Part shown: positions 14,041 to 22,666 of the stretch, in pieces
How positions within the stretch are numbered: position 1 is the stretch's first letter
Layout: each line of letters begins with the position of its first letter
Source: Incurvaria masculella
Taxonomy: Eukaryota > Arthropoda > Insecta > Lepidoptera > Incurvariidae
Reading direction: 5' to 3'
Assembly (NCBI GenBank): GCA_946894095.1
Contig: OX335660.1
Location: 9,925,001 to 9,989,000 of the forward strand
DNA: 64,000 nt
Position numbers and translations under genes: made by a program
The notes under the pieces: generated by a model
The model's input: only the letters and a program-made list of their open reading frames with translations
What the model was told of the DNA's origin: nothing
The model's database searches: none

Positions 14041-14405
14041 TGAGCCTCAGTGGCCCAGTGGCACGACACTTCGGCGATCGCTCTCCGAAGTTAAGCAACG
14101 CTGTGTCCGGTCTGGTCTTGGATGGGTGACCATTCGACCGTTGAGAGAGGCTGGCCGTGGTTCGGATTCCACGTTAAGCTGTAGGTCCCCTTCCTTACTT
14201 ACTAGGTGGTAGGGTTTATCCCGCCCGCGTTGGTACCATCGCATTGGATGAACGATGGTCGAAGCGGCAATGAAAATTGTCCGTGTTTTCCATCCAGTTC
14301 AATGTAGCCGTGCAATATAAGGAAGGTCCTGGCATGGCACCTAGTTCCCATGTGGTGTGTTGGGCTAATACCATGACAGAACTTGTGGTATTAGCCATCC
14401 ATGTC
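14041..14405 (+). repeat. SINE family 1 with 5S rRNA-like head
   Basis: Positions about 14094-14131 match the internal promoter of 5S rRNA: CCGAAGTTAAGCAACG, then GGTC, then TTGGATGGGTGACC, in the right order and spacing. Upstream at about 14049 sits a tRNA-type A box, TGGCCCAGTGG. From GTAGGTCCCCTTCC onward the body is the same as that of the tRNA-headed SINE at 13556. It is not a 5S gene, because the ends of 5S are missing and the SINE body follows directly. The overlapping open frames are chance. Confidence 0.75.
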
Positions 14406-14450
14406 TAATAACAAAAAAAATATTGATTAAATGTATGTATCACGATAATT

Positions 14451-14705
14451 TGGGTTCACAGGTTGGATGTTAAATATGTCGGTCTGCCTGCACCAAGTTA
14501 TTATTTTAGCTAAATTGGCTACACAAAATGTATGTTAGTATGTAGCTGCTGATGAACATAGTTATTGTCTCTAAATATTAATACCTATTAATTACATGCA
14601 GACCGACACATTTAGCATCAAAGGGTTGGTCTTTATCCTGTGAACCCAGTTTCGAGCATTACCGTTATCATTACTATTTGAGTAGCGACCTCCTAGTCTA
14701 TGAAG
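14451..14705. repeat. Inverted-repeat element, family D, copy 1
   Basis: Left end TGGGTTCACAGG at 14451-14462 and its exact reverse complement at 14637-14648. Further inward, TATGTCGGTCTGCCTG pairs with CATGCAGACCGACACA. The block after the right end, to CGACCTCCTAGTCTATGAAG, is also shared with the copy at 55146-55640, so the unit may extend beyond the visible inverted ends. Confidence 0.55.
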
Positions 14706-14850
14706 TTTGCTAATTTCTTTTTCGTATTGCAAATCAACATTGTTAATATAGGAAAAAAAATATCCGTTAAAGGTAGTTTGATCCATTCCAAATTCCACTG
14801 AATCCCTAGTAAAATAAGTATTCTGAAGTTAGTCATTCAATCAGTCAATC

Positions 14851-14990
14851 AGTGTTTGCGTTCACTGCTAGACATACGTCTCTCCAATTTTCCTCCAGTT
14901 CTCCCGGCTCTCACCGGAACGTAGTGGTTCCCACTACGTTCCGCCGTCGCACTCGATGTCGTCGTCCCACCTGGGTAGTCTTCCCCTTTA
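14851..14990 (-). pseudogene. RTE-type LINE ORF2 C-terminus, decayed
   Basis: Read on the minus strand this gives RWDDDIECDGG, then WRKIGETYV and a (TGAT/TGAC)n tail at 14830-14850. The block corresponds to the better-preserved copy at 53349 (RWDDDIKCVGG ... WRKIGEAYVQQW). Stop codons interrupt the frame, so it is dead. The family is the RTE-like LINE whose last residues follow the pattern GRP..RW.DDI. Confidence 0.6.
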
Positions 14991-15232
14991 TTCTGAAGAA
15001 AAAATAAAAAAATGTTCCTTTTTCTATCCGCAACTATCACGTTATCTAGTAGGACATGACGATCGTTTTCAGGCTCGCACAATACAGCCTCCAAACCCGT
15101 TGTCTCGATGGTTTGAAGGCACGCCTGTTCGGTGTTCACACAACCGTTATATTTAATTTCTACTTTGAATCGCTTTGTTGCTAGCCTAAGAATTCGCGGC
15201 ATTAATTTTTGTTGTGCTTTCGCTGAGTGCAT
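14990..15232 (-). CDS. Open frame of unknown nature (~80 codons)
   Basis: A minus-strand frame starts with ATG at 15232 (MHSAKAQQKLMPRILRL...). It stays open through a protein-like composition (IKYNGCVNTEQACLQTIE, then EAVLCEPENDRHVLLDN) before running out of frame into the RTE relic at 14990. I do not recognise it. It may be a remnant of a transposon protein or chance. There is no start context or neighbour that supports a host gene. Confidence 0.15.
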
Positions 15233-15435
15233 GTCGTTATAAAATGAATTGATAGCTAGGTATTAATAATCACATTGAAACAAAAATAAAACCTATACGA
15301 GGATTAAGTTATTTACATATTTTTTATAATTACATTCGTGTTAGGTGTTATGTTTCCCAAAAACGAATAAATTTGATTATGATTTTGCTTTACGATGTTA
15401 TATTAAATATCATTTGTGCATTCAGTTTCGTCAAC

Positions 15436-15690
15436 CGAATGGCGTTCGAGGTGGAGCAACCCTTGGCGTGGTCGGATTCTGGATGGGTGACCGTTTTACA
15501 ACTGTTGAGACTAGCCGTGGCTGCGGTTCCACGAAAAACTTACTTACTCGGTGATACCATCGCATACAATGAAATATGTCATTGTTTTCCATCTAGTTCA
15601 ATGCAGAGGAGCTACTAGTTCCTAGACATGTCAGGATAATATCGAGTTTTTACATAGATGTTATTAGCTATTCGTGTCCAGTTATAAAAA
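15436..15690 (+). repeat. SINE family 1, 5S-headed, diverged and shortened
   Basis: Keeps GTGGAGCAACCCTTGGCGTG and CTGGATGGGTGACCG, a worn 5S promoter, then CTAGCCGTGGCTGCGGTTCC and a shortened shared body ending TTAGCTATTCGTGTCCAG. It is much more diverged than the copy at 14041 and has internal deletions. Confidence 0.6.
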
Positions 15691-17639
15691 CATTTATCCC
15701 TACAAATCATCATGGCCCTTACCCAAAGAGATACATTTACATACGGTAATAACGCACACTGCCTTCGCTTCCTTGCCTTACATCCTTATCTATACATTAT
15801 CTTCGATTACGGGTACTATGTGTGTACATGACATTTTTTTCCCTTGCCATATATTTAAACTAGGCAAATTATTTTATGTAACAATTGTAATAATTGATCC
15901 GCGGATTGGATTAACTCAGTAAATAAGAACCCGCAAAGAAACGTTACTGATCTAGAGGCTATGACTTTTTTCGTCGATACATACACTATAATAAACTTGA
16001 TTGAATATCTCGATGCTACTGCCAAGCACAAATATAATACTTACTAATGTTATTGTCTTCTAGATCGCCTTGATACGATAATTCCGAAACACTTACACAA
16101 TGTATTTTTATTTTTCGTTCTATATCAAAACCATCTGAGCCTGTATTACGAGTTACAATCACTTATCGAAAAAATGCTACAATAATGGATAGAGCAGGCA
16201 TTTGGTTGATACACTAAATCGCCCATCCACGATTTTTTATATTTGTGTGGAAATATGATGATTATGCTATTTCATAATACACATTTATTTCGGCACGATT
16301 CGACATTGTACATATCTTACATCTTCTATACGTGGTAAACGTCAGACAACAAATAAATGGGGCCATATAAACTCCCTTCAAAAACATATGGAATGTAAAA
16401 ATCTTCGAAACTGTATTTTTTTAAGCATAGCAAAACAGATGACTCGAATCGATCAACGCAAAACTGAATCGAAACTGCTTTCTAATGATAGGTTTGTAGA
16501 AAATTAAGGCAATTAACTTCATCAATGCTTCAAAATGTTAGCACAATTTATTTATTGCGAAATACCAGTTTGATAGCCGAAGGCAATACAGATTTATGTA
16601 GATAGAGTACCAAATTATAATTGATATTCTTTTGTTGGTGGTCTCAAGCGATGTAGTAGGTATTTGAGCGGGCTACCTTTTCGAGCGAAACCAAACCTTG
16701 TTCTTGTTTAACAATTTTTTTGTTAAATATTAAAAAAATTAGCAGTTGTTTCTAAAGTTTAGCAAGTACAAAACATTTTTTTAGCATAACAATAACAATT
16801 AAATGGTGACGGACTTAATTTATTTTTATTTTATTTTAAAAATCTCAACAAATGCTGGATATGATTCATAAATGTGCATCGCATTCCGAATTTGGATTCT
16901 TTCTATTGAATAGATGTTACTACATACTATATTTTTCAAGTATACCCGTGTCGTGTGCACTGCACTAATTTCATATTTATGTTTATCTAAAAATAGGACA
17001 TTAAAACTTTTTATTCTAGGATTTATAGAGACAAAAAGAATATGTATAAATTAAATGGAAAAAAACGTTCGTTTTTAAACTTATATTCATGATATACGCC
17101 CTTACAAATCATATATACAAGAAAGTTATTAAAAAAATTTCATTTATTCAATTTGCAAAATATCGGAAGCATATTTCCTAATTTCAGTGAGGAATCAAGC
17201 ACGAGCCATCGTATGAAACTCGATCACCCATTATCCTCTTAACCGACATAGAGCTTAGAAAAGTAACTCATACTATGAAATATGCCATTATAAAATAATT
17301 ATGAAATATTCCTACTACAGCAGAATGCCAGTGTATGCATACTAAAATTCTCAACGCGATTAGGTTAGCTATTAGTTATTTACGTACCACTGATTGCTAT
17401 CGCAACACCATCGAGTAGGGCCTGAGCATTTACGGTCAAAAAAACTCGGGTGTGGTCCAAAATTACCGCTTTGAGACAAAAGTGAACATTCTGTTATTAA
17501 TGACTTCGTGGCAACGTTCACCTTTGTACTGGATATTAGTGTGACCCAAATATGTTAATACAGGTATTAAATCAGGTTTGTGAAGATCTCAGATCAGAAA
17601 TGGAAGGAGATTTTCCATAGCGCACCTGCTATCGGTTGT
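15691..17639. other. No recognised gene; AT-rich
   Basis: Nothing beyond chance frames and homopolymer runs. A motif at about 17190-17235 (GATCACCCATTATCCTCTTA) recurs in altered form at about 45765, which hints at an old dispersed repeat. Confidence 0.4.
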
Positions 17640-17775
17640 GTTGGTTACATTCACGGACAATATTCACTGCCACTTTGAGCATCGTTTGTTCTATGCGATG
17701 GTACCAACCACGCCTAGTTAGTAACGGAAGGGACCGATAGTTTTACATGGTATCCGAACCACGAAAGACGAAACT
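17640..17775 (-). repeat. SINE family 1 fragment (minus)
   Basis: Reverse-oriented pieces of the shared body: GGACAATATTCACTGCC, GCGATGGTACCAACCACGCC and TTTTACATGGTATCCGAACC. The 3' part is degraded and the head is absent. Confidence 0.5.
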
Positions 17776-17789
17776 CTCGAATCCGAGAC

Positions 17790-17804
17790 CACTTGTATTC
17801 TTAT
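17790..17804 (+). repeat. Target-site duplication, left copy
   Basis: CACTTGTATTCTTAT, identical over 15 bases to 18017-18031. The pair brackets the fold-back insertion between them. Confidence 0.7.
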
Positions 17805-18016
17805 GATACTTTTTTGAGAAAAATGTTACGGCTTTTCACGCGGTGGGAGGAGACATTATCCGACGTTTCAAGCTGATCGTTCAGTCCGATGTCAAGGAGG
17901 CATCTGCTGCGTTCGAACGTGGCGAATGCCTCCTTGACAACGGACTGAACGATCAGCTCGAAACGTCGGAGAATGTCTCCTCCCGCCGCGTGAAAAGCCC
18001 TGACATTGTTCAGACA
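17805..18016. mobile_element. Fold-back insertion with ~90-bp inverted arms
   Basis: The insertion is nearly all inverted repeat. The left arm (about 17820-17907) and right arm (about 17926-18010) differ at few sites and are separated by a loop of about 20 bases. Each arm, read outward from the loop, contains GGACTGAACGATCAGCT then GAAACGTCGG, resembling the end motif of the Penelope-like element at 49.2 kb (CTGAAGA ... GAAACGTCGA). That element also has inverted arms and a 15-bp target duplication. I infer a minimal Penelope-like relic without coding sequence. The 72- and 104-codon frames here are by-products of the hairpin. Confidence 0.5.
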
Positions 18017-18031
18017 CACTTGTATTCTTAT
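18017..18031 (+). repeat. Target-site duplication, right copy
   Basis: CACTTGTATTCTTAT, identical to 17790-17804. Confidence 0.7.
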
Positions 18032-20383
18032 TACGTACCGGAACCAACATACTGGGATCTAACTTGTCGAACGAATTTCAATAGCAATTTCGCGGCGGTG
18101 ATGTTTGGACTGTGCGACCCACATAACACTTCTCATTCATTTTCTCTTCTGTGGTGAAGAGGCTCCTCGCGTTGTGAGTTTAATAAAATGTATGTGAAAC
18201 GGTTGTTGCGCGTATTGATATGCTAACCAATGGACAGTTTAATTACTTACAAGCGAGCGAGTCGCTTCTGCTTACGAACGAGTGCTGCCTTTCTCATTGA
18301 GTCATAAATAACAACGATACATCTACGCCGATTTTCCATATCGAAGCATTGATAGCCTAATATATTTCTCTACACCATTTTTTTGTCGCGATCTGTAGCT
18401 CTTCGTTGACGTGATGTCGCTGGTTATTAAACGCAATGTACATATGGTATGCCTCGAGGTCGAATCAATAAATAAGTCTCCGTGTAACTTGCAGTTAATC
18501 CGAGAAATCTACAGAGTAAAAGAATCCTTTCGTGGTTAAAGTTAGGCCTTTGGAAACCAACCGTTTCTCGGATTCACTTCTCTACCACAACGCAAACTGA
18601 ACTGTCTGTCTCTCGTCGTGCCTTATCTCACTTCCTCAACCTGAAGCTGCCTAAACAAATACACTGGCGCCACTGGACAAGGGCCAGTCGACCGTACCAG
18701 GTATTACGCTTGCCTCGTAGAACATCCGGGAACTGTAGGACCAGACAGGTCCTGGAGGTCCAGGCATTGAACCAGTGCTGCCGATTTTGTGTACCAATAT
18801 ATATAATATCTTTGTATAATCTAACGTGAAAATAATTTATGCAGCAAGCGATAGTCATGCAATAGTTCGCAAATCGAACACGGTGTGTGAGATGCTTTGA
18901 AAATGGAAATTTGAAATGATAATACATGAAAAAATAACAATTCTATATAAAAATCTCTGAGTTTCTATACAGCTGTTAAATGAGAGCGGTATTTTAAATT
19001 ATGTAAGGTCTGTACATCTTCCTACGTTAGTCGAACCTTCGTTTACATTTACCGCTATATTGTTCGCATCTTGTTTTAGCTATTCATGATAAGATAAGAA
19101 TCCATATTTGTTAACACAATTAAACATTGACTATAAACTTTATCATTTTTGGTCAATAATCATTCTTATATTATTAGTTTTATAGTTTCTACGCTGTGAC
19201 GTTTATAAAAATATGTTTAGTAAAATTTAATTGTGTTAAGTGGTTTGTTATTTATTCCCATATTTTTCCTTATAAACATAAAACGTTCATGATTTAACAC
19301 CGCGGGCGGAAATTGTCAATATAAAAGGGTGTCTGGTAACTACGGAACCCCGAAAGCACCCTGTCCCGGATGCCCAAATAGCATGCACGGCAGTGCACGC
19401 CGTACCCACCGACCTCACCTAATTGAATATTTCGCCCAGCGAGGCGTAAGCAGATCGCATCGCGCGGGCTGTCAAACCGACGGCTTGACAGTTTGTCCTA
19501 TTGACGTACTCACAGACGGACGCACGGCCGAACTTGTCATGTGAAACCCACTATGCTGATTGGTAAATTGTAATAATGAGCCTGTCAATTTTGTACGCTT
19601 AAGATGTTTCTTTTGTGTCGACATTTTTTCTCAGAGTACTTCCCCGCATAACTGTTTTATCGATGGAATTACAGCCCGTATAACTATCTCAATTTATTTT
19701 CACAGTCTCTAACGATGATGATAATCGTGCCTAACTTTATTAAGCCATTATGGTAGAACATGGTGCACACATAACAACACAATATTTTCAAGTATTGCTA
19801 ATTTATATTTTCGATTATTTCAATAATTACCAAATAATTACACGAGACGTACGAACCAAATTATAACCGGATTTCTTATTCAGTTAGATTTTTGTTAACT
19901 TTTTTATATCTTCGTTCAGTAAAATTATTTTATACAACTTGATTTTTGTTCATAAGTCTCAGTTTAGCTACATTTTTATCAGTTTGATCGTAGTCAACGT
20001 TTTTAAGTCTCTGTTGAGCTCAATTCTTTTTATTCAGCTTAATTTACCTATGTTCAATTTCGATGTCTCCGCTCAGCGGGGTTTTTTATTTATCTTGATT
20101 ATAAATTTAATTTTTGTGGCTGCTTTAACGACATCCTTAATGAAACAGGTAACTTAGGTAAGAGTTATCGTTTTTTTCTAGGTAACAAGTAGTGTTTGTC
20201 ACTCTCCGGCCCATAAACAATCTCAATGCGAAAAATCAAGTCGATCCGTTGCTCCGTTACTGCATGAAAAAGGGAAAAATCAACGAACACACTGTTGCAG
20301 TAAAAATATTACTAAAGATGCTACAAATTGTCTATGCTTGGCAGATAATACGTAGTAACTTCCGGAATGGACGTAAACTTTAA
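18032..20383. other. No recognised gene
   Basis: Mixed composition. The patches at 18640-18790 and 19330-19550 are less AT-rich and carry chance frames of 99 (minus) and 71 (plus) codons that I do not recognise. The rest is AT-rich. Confidence 0.4.
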
Positions 20384-20435
20384 TTAACCGACTTCAAAAA
20401 AGAGGATGGTCTCAATTCGTCTGTATGTTTTTTTT
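20384..20435 (+). repeat. Partial duplicate of the family A 5' end
   Basis: TTAACCGACTTCAAAAAA followed by CTCAATTCGTCTGTATG repeats the first ~50 bases of the element that starts again at 20436. It is a head-to-tail partial duplication or a second, truncated insertion. Confidence 0.6.
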
Positions 20436-20820
20436 AACCGACTTCAAAAAAAGGAGGAGGTTATCAATTCGTCTGTATGTTTTTTTTTTTTTGTTTTTTT
20501 TTGTTTTTTTTTTTTATGTTTGTTACCTCATAACTTTTTCCTGGGTGAACCGGTTTTGATGATTATTTTTTTAAATGATAGCTAGTGCTCCCCAAGTGGT
20601 CCCATTTTAATTTGGTTAAGTTCTGACAATGATATCCATGAGAAAATCATAAAAGTCTTAAATTTGTATTAAGATGTGCGCGACAAATGGACGAATAACT
20701 CAATATAACGCCAACCGATTTCGGTGATTATTTTTTTGTTGGAAAGGACGTGTACAAATTAGTAAGTTTACTTCAGATTCACTAAAAATTAACAAATAAA
20801 AAAAAAATACCAAAAAAAAT

Positions 20821-21073
20821 AACCGACTTCAAAGAAAAAGCACTAAAAAGTAAAAAATAATGTTCATTTTTGTAGTTACGATTTCTGTTATTTTTTGAGT
20901 CGGTGTCAGCCAAGGTTAGGTTAGGTTAGGTTAGGTTAGGTTAGATTAGGTTAGGTTCTCTTGATTGGCGCAGCGCGTGCTCGGCTGACGCCGACTCAAA
21001 AAATAACAGAAATCGTAACTACAAAAATGAACATTATTTTTTACTTTTTAGTGCTTTTTCTTTGAAGTCGGTT
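20821..21073. repeat. 91-bp inverted-arm hairpin with TTAGG loop
   Basis: Left arm 20821-20911 and right arm 20983-21073 are almost perfect reverse complements, both beginning AACCGACTTCAAAGAAAAAG when read inward. The 71-base loop carries the TTAGG run and CTTGATTGGCGCAGCGCG. A transcript in either direction would form a long double-stranded stem. Confidence 0.8.
20914..20956 (+). repeat. (TTAGG)n telomere-type tract, about 8 units
   Basis: Eight TTAGG-type units in a row, one with a G-to-A change. TTAGG is the telomere unit of most insects. Because the tract sits in the loop of a dispersed element and recurs in the same place in the copy at 55928-56546, it is part of that element and does not mark a chromosome end. 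Confidence 0.85.
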
Positions 21074-21409
21074 ATTTTTTTTTTATGTATGTTACTCGAT
21101 ATTACACAAATTGTCAAACGATTTGAATAATTAATTTTCTTCTCCAGGATAGTCCTTTATAAATTTCCCATATACATTTTATGAAGGAACATTACTCCTC
21201 TTAGCGCCGATTTTTCAAACCACAGGTAGTATTTATCGGACTGATAGTATAAATTCCCGTTTCTCAAAAGACGGTATATATTTACTAATAAACATTCGGA
21301 TGGATAAGCAGAAGCGTAAATAAATCCGCCGAATATGGCTGTTTATCAGACTTTTGAAAAATCAGCCCTTAGTGATTGAAGTCGGTTTAATGTTTTTTAA
21401 AACAGTTTT

Positions 21410-21434
21410 TATGATATGATATGATATGATATGA
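21410..21434 (+). repeat. (ATATG)n microsatellite
   Basis: Four to five perfect ATGAT/ATATG units in a row. Confidence 0.8.
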
Positions 21435-21574
21435 ACGGAGACTTGTTAACTTAAATTAAGCTGAATAAAACAATCAAGCTGAACCTAGACTTAAATAGTT
21501 AAATAACAGCAAGCTAAATAAAAAAATCTAGCTGATCGGAGACTTAGAAAAAATTTCCGGAGTCGCTAAGTGTA

Positions 21575-21754
21575 ATGGTTGCGCAACGCGCGGAAACGAA
21601 CAGGTTGCTGGCGCGTCGCTGCTCCGACGGCCGCCCCGCTACAACAGTTAATAATGCCTCGGACCTGCGCAACATCCTGCGCAGCCTGCCGCGTTACGAC
21701 ACTCCTCCGGACCCACTTTATGCTATCTTAACTATGCGAAAATGCATATTCTAG
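21575..21754 (+). CDS. Small GC-rich open frame, possible exon
   Basis: Fifty-nine codons from ATG (MVAQRAETNRLLARR...) through NASDLRNILRSLPRYDTPPD to a TAG. The frame is open further upstream to 21548. Codon third positions from about 21590 to 21715 are strongly G/C, unlike the AT-rich neighbours, and the product looks protein-like. I do not recognise it. It lies between two repeats and no clear splice sites bracket it. It could be an exon of a host gene, a captured fragment, or chance. Confidence 0.25.
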   Translation: MVAQRAETNRLLARRCSDGRPATTVNNASDLRNILRSLPRYDTPPDPLYAILTMRKCIF

Positions 21755-21892
21755 AAAATTATCGTGCAGATCATTACAATGAGGACAACTGAGAGTCTGA
21801 CTCCACTGGCAGATGCCGGTGTATGTATCGAAAATAAATGTTTTTACTACTTTCCAGTCTGTAGAAAAACTCAATTAAGGGTCGTACTGGAA

Positions 21893-22190
21893 CACGAAGG
21901 GTTCCGTACCATCGTACAAGATTTAACACAAAAAAACAGGTTTTTTGTATGTGGCCCCCCTTTAATTTTTTTTTTTAATTTGCCTATTTGTTGTTATAGC
22001 GGCAAAATAAATACACACTCTGTGAATATTTCAGCTGCTTACCTATTACGGTTCATGAGATACAGCCCTGTGACAGACGGACGGACGGACAGACGGACGG
22101 ACGGACGGACGAATGGACGGATGGACGGACTGACAGCACAGGCTTAGTGATAGGGTTCCATTTTCACCCTTTGGGTATGGAACCCTACAA
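21893..22190 (-). repeat. Dispersed repeat family B, copy 2 (minus)
   Basis: Reverse orientation: CACGAAGGGTTCCGTACC, then TGTTGTTATAGCGGCAAAAT, then GAGATACAGCCCTGTGACAG, a long (GACG)n array at about 22077-22130, and CACCCTTTGGGTATGG. The array gives the Asp-Gly-Arg-rich tail of an overlapping 127-codon chance frame. Confidence 0.65.
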
Positions 22191-22666
22191 AAACATCAAC
22201 CACCGCGATTGAATATTTGATCATTCGACTTCTTCTTCGAATGAATGAATAAATTCTTTATTGTGCAATAGAAAACAAGTACAATTACAAAAACAATTCG
22301 AAACAACAACAAAATTGCACAAAGGCGGACTTATCACTAGGAGTGATTTCTTCCAGTCAACCTTTGGGGTGATGAGGAGAGACAATCTAAAATATCTGTA
22401 GGTAGGTACACAATAGCAATTTGAAAGGAAAATAATAAAGCAAATAAAATAAAAATATATACATACAGTATAAACATACATAAACCATAATTTACATGAC
22501 AATACAAGCATACTTTGAATAAAATAAACTAATATATATAATACAATATACTAAAATATATATTGTATATCCACAATTTAGGAACAAATTAAAACAAAAC
22601 AAAAATATATACCTATTTCTTTGATGATAATAAAAAGAAAGATGTACAGCGATAAAAATAGTATAT

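Larger units (their letters stand above)
20436..21073 (+). mobile_element. Inverted-end element, family A, full copy 1
   Basis: Starts AACCGACTTCAAAAAAAGGA and ends CTTTGAAGTCGGTT, so the two ends are inverted copies. The first ~385 bases are a body without coding capacity (TTATCAATTCGTCTGTATG, poly-T, CCTCATAACTTTTTCCTGGG, GCGCGACAAATGGACGAAT). The last 253 bases are a separate hairpin module. A reversed full copy is at 55928-56546 and a deleted one at 38195-38502. It looks like a non-autonomous DNA element, and no transposase of the family is in the window. Confidence 0.7.

Noticed and set aside
14094..14131. 5S rRNA gene
   Set aside because: Only the internal promoter part of 5S is present and it runs straight into the SINE body; the 5' and 3' parts of 5S that form helix I are missing.
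13730..14398. Related 60-65-codon proteins (…AMPGPSLY…)
   Set aside because: They are the antisense of the SINE body, which explains why the same string appears at every copy, including 34780-35016.
15345..15618. Two overlapping plus-strand proteins of 69 and 81 codons
   Set aside because: They cross the diverged 5S-headed SINE and share no feature with a protein family.
17830..18005. Canonical hammerhead ribozyme in the fold-back
   Set aside because: GAAACGUC is present but the CUGANGA core is not met exactly (CUGAACGA) and stem II is at best three pairs. Kept only as a possible variant in the findings.
17801..18157. Pair of similar proteins on opposite strands (72 and 104 codons)
   Set aside because: Their similarity arises from the inverted repeat itself; both are chance frames in the fold-back insertion.
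20914..20956. Interstitial telomere or chromosome end
   Set aside because: The TTAGG run lies in the loop of a dispersed element and recurs inside another copy at 56048-56077.
22076..22140. Repetitive Asp-Gly-Arg protein or CRISPR-like array
   Set aside because: It is a (GACG)n microsatellite inside repeat family B, with no spacers and a different frame in each copy.
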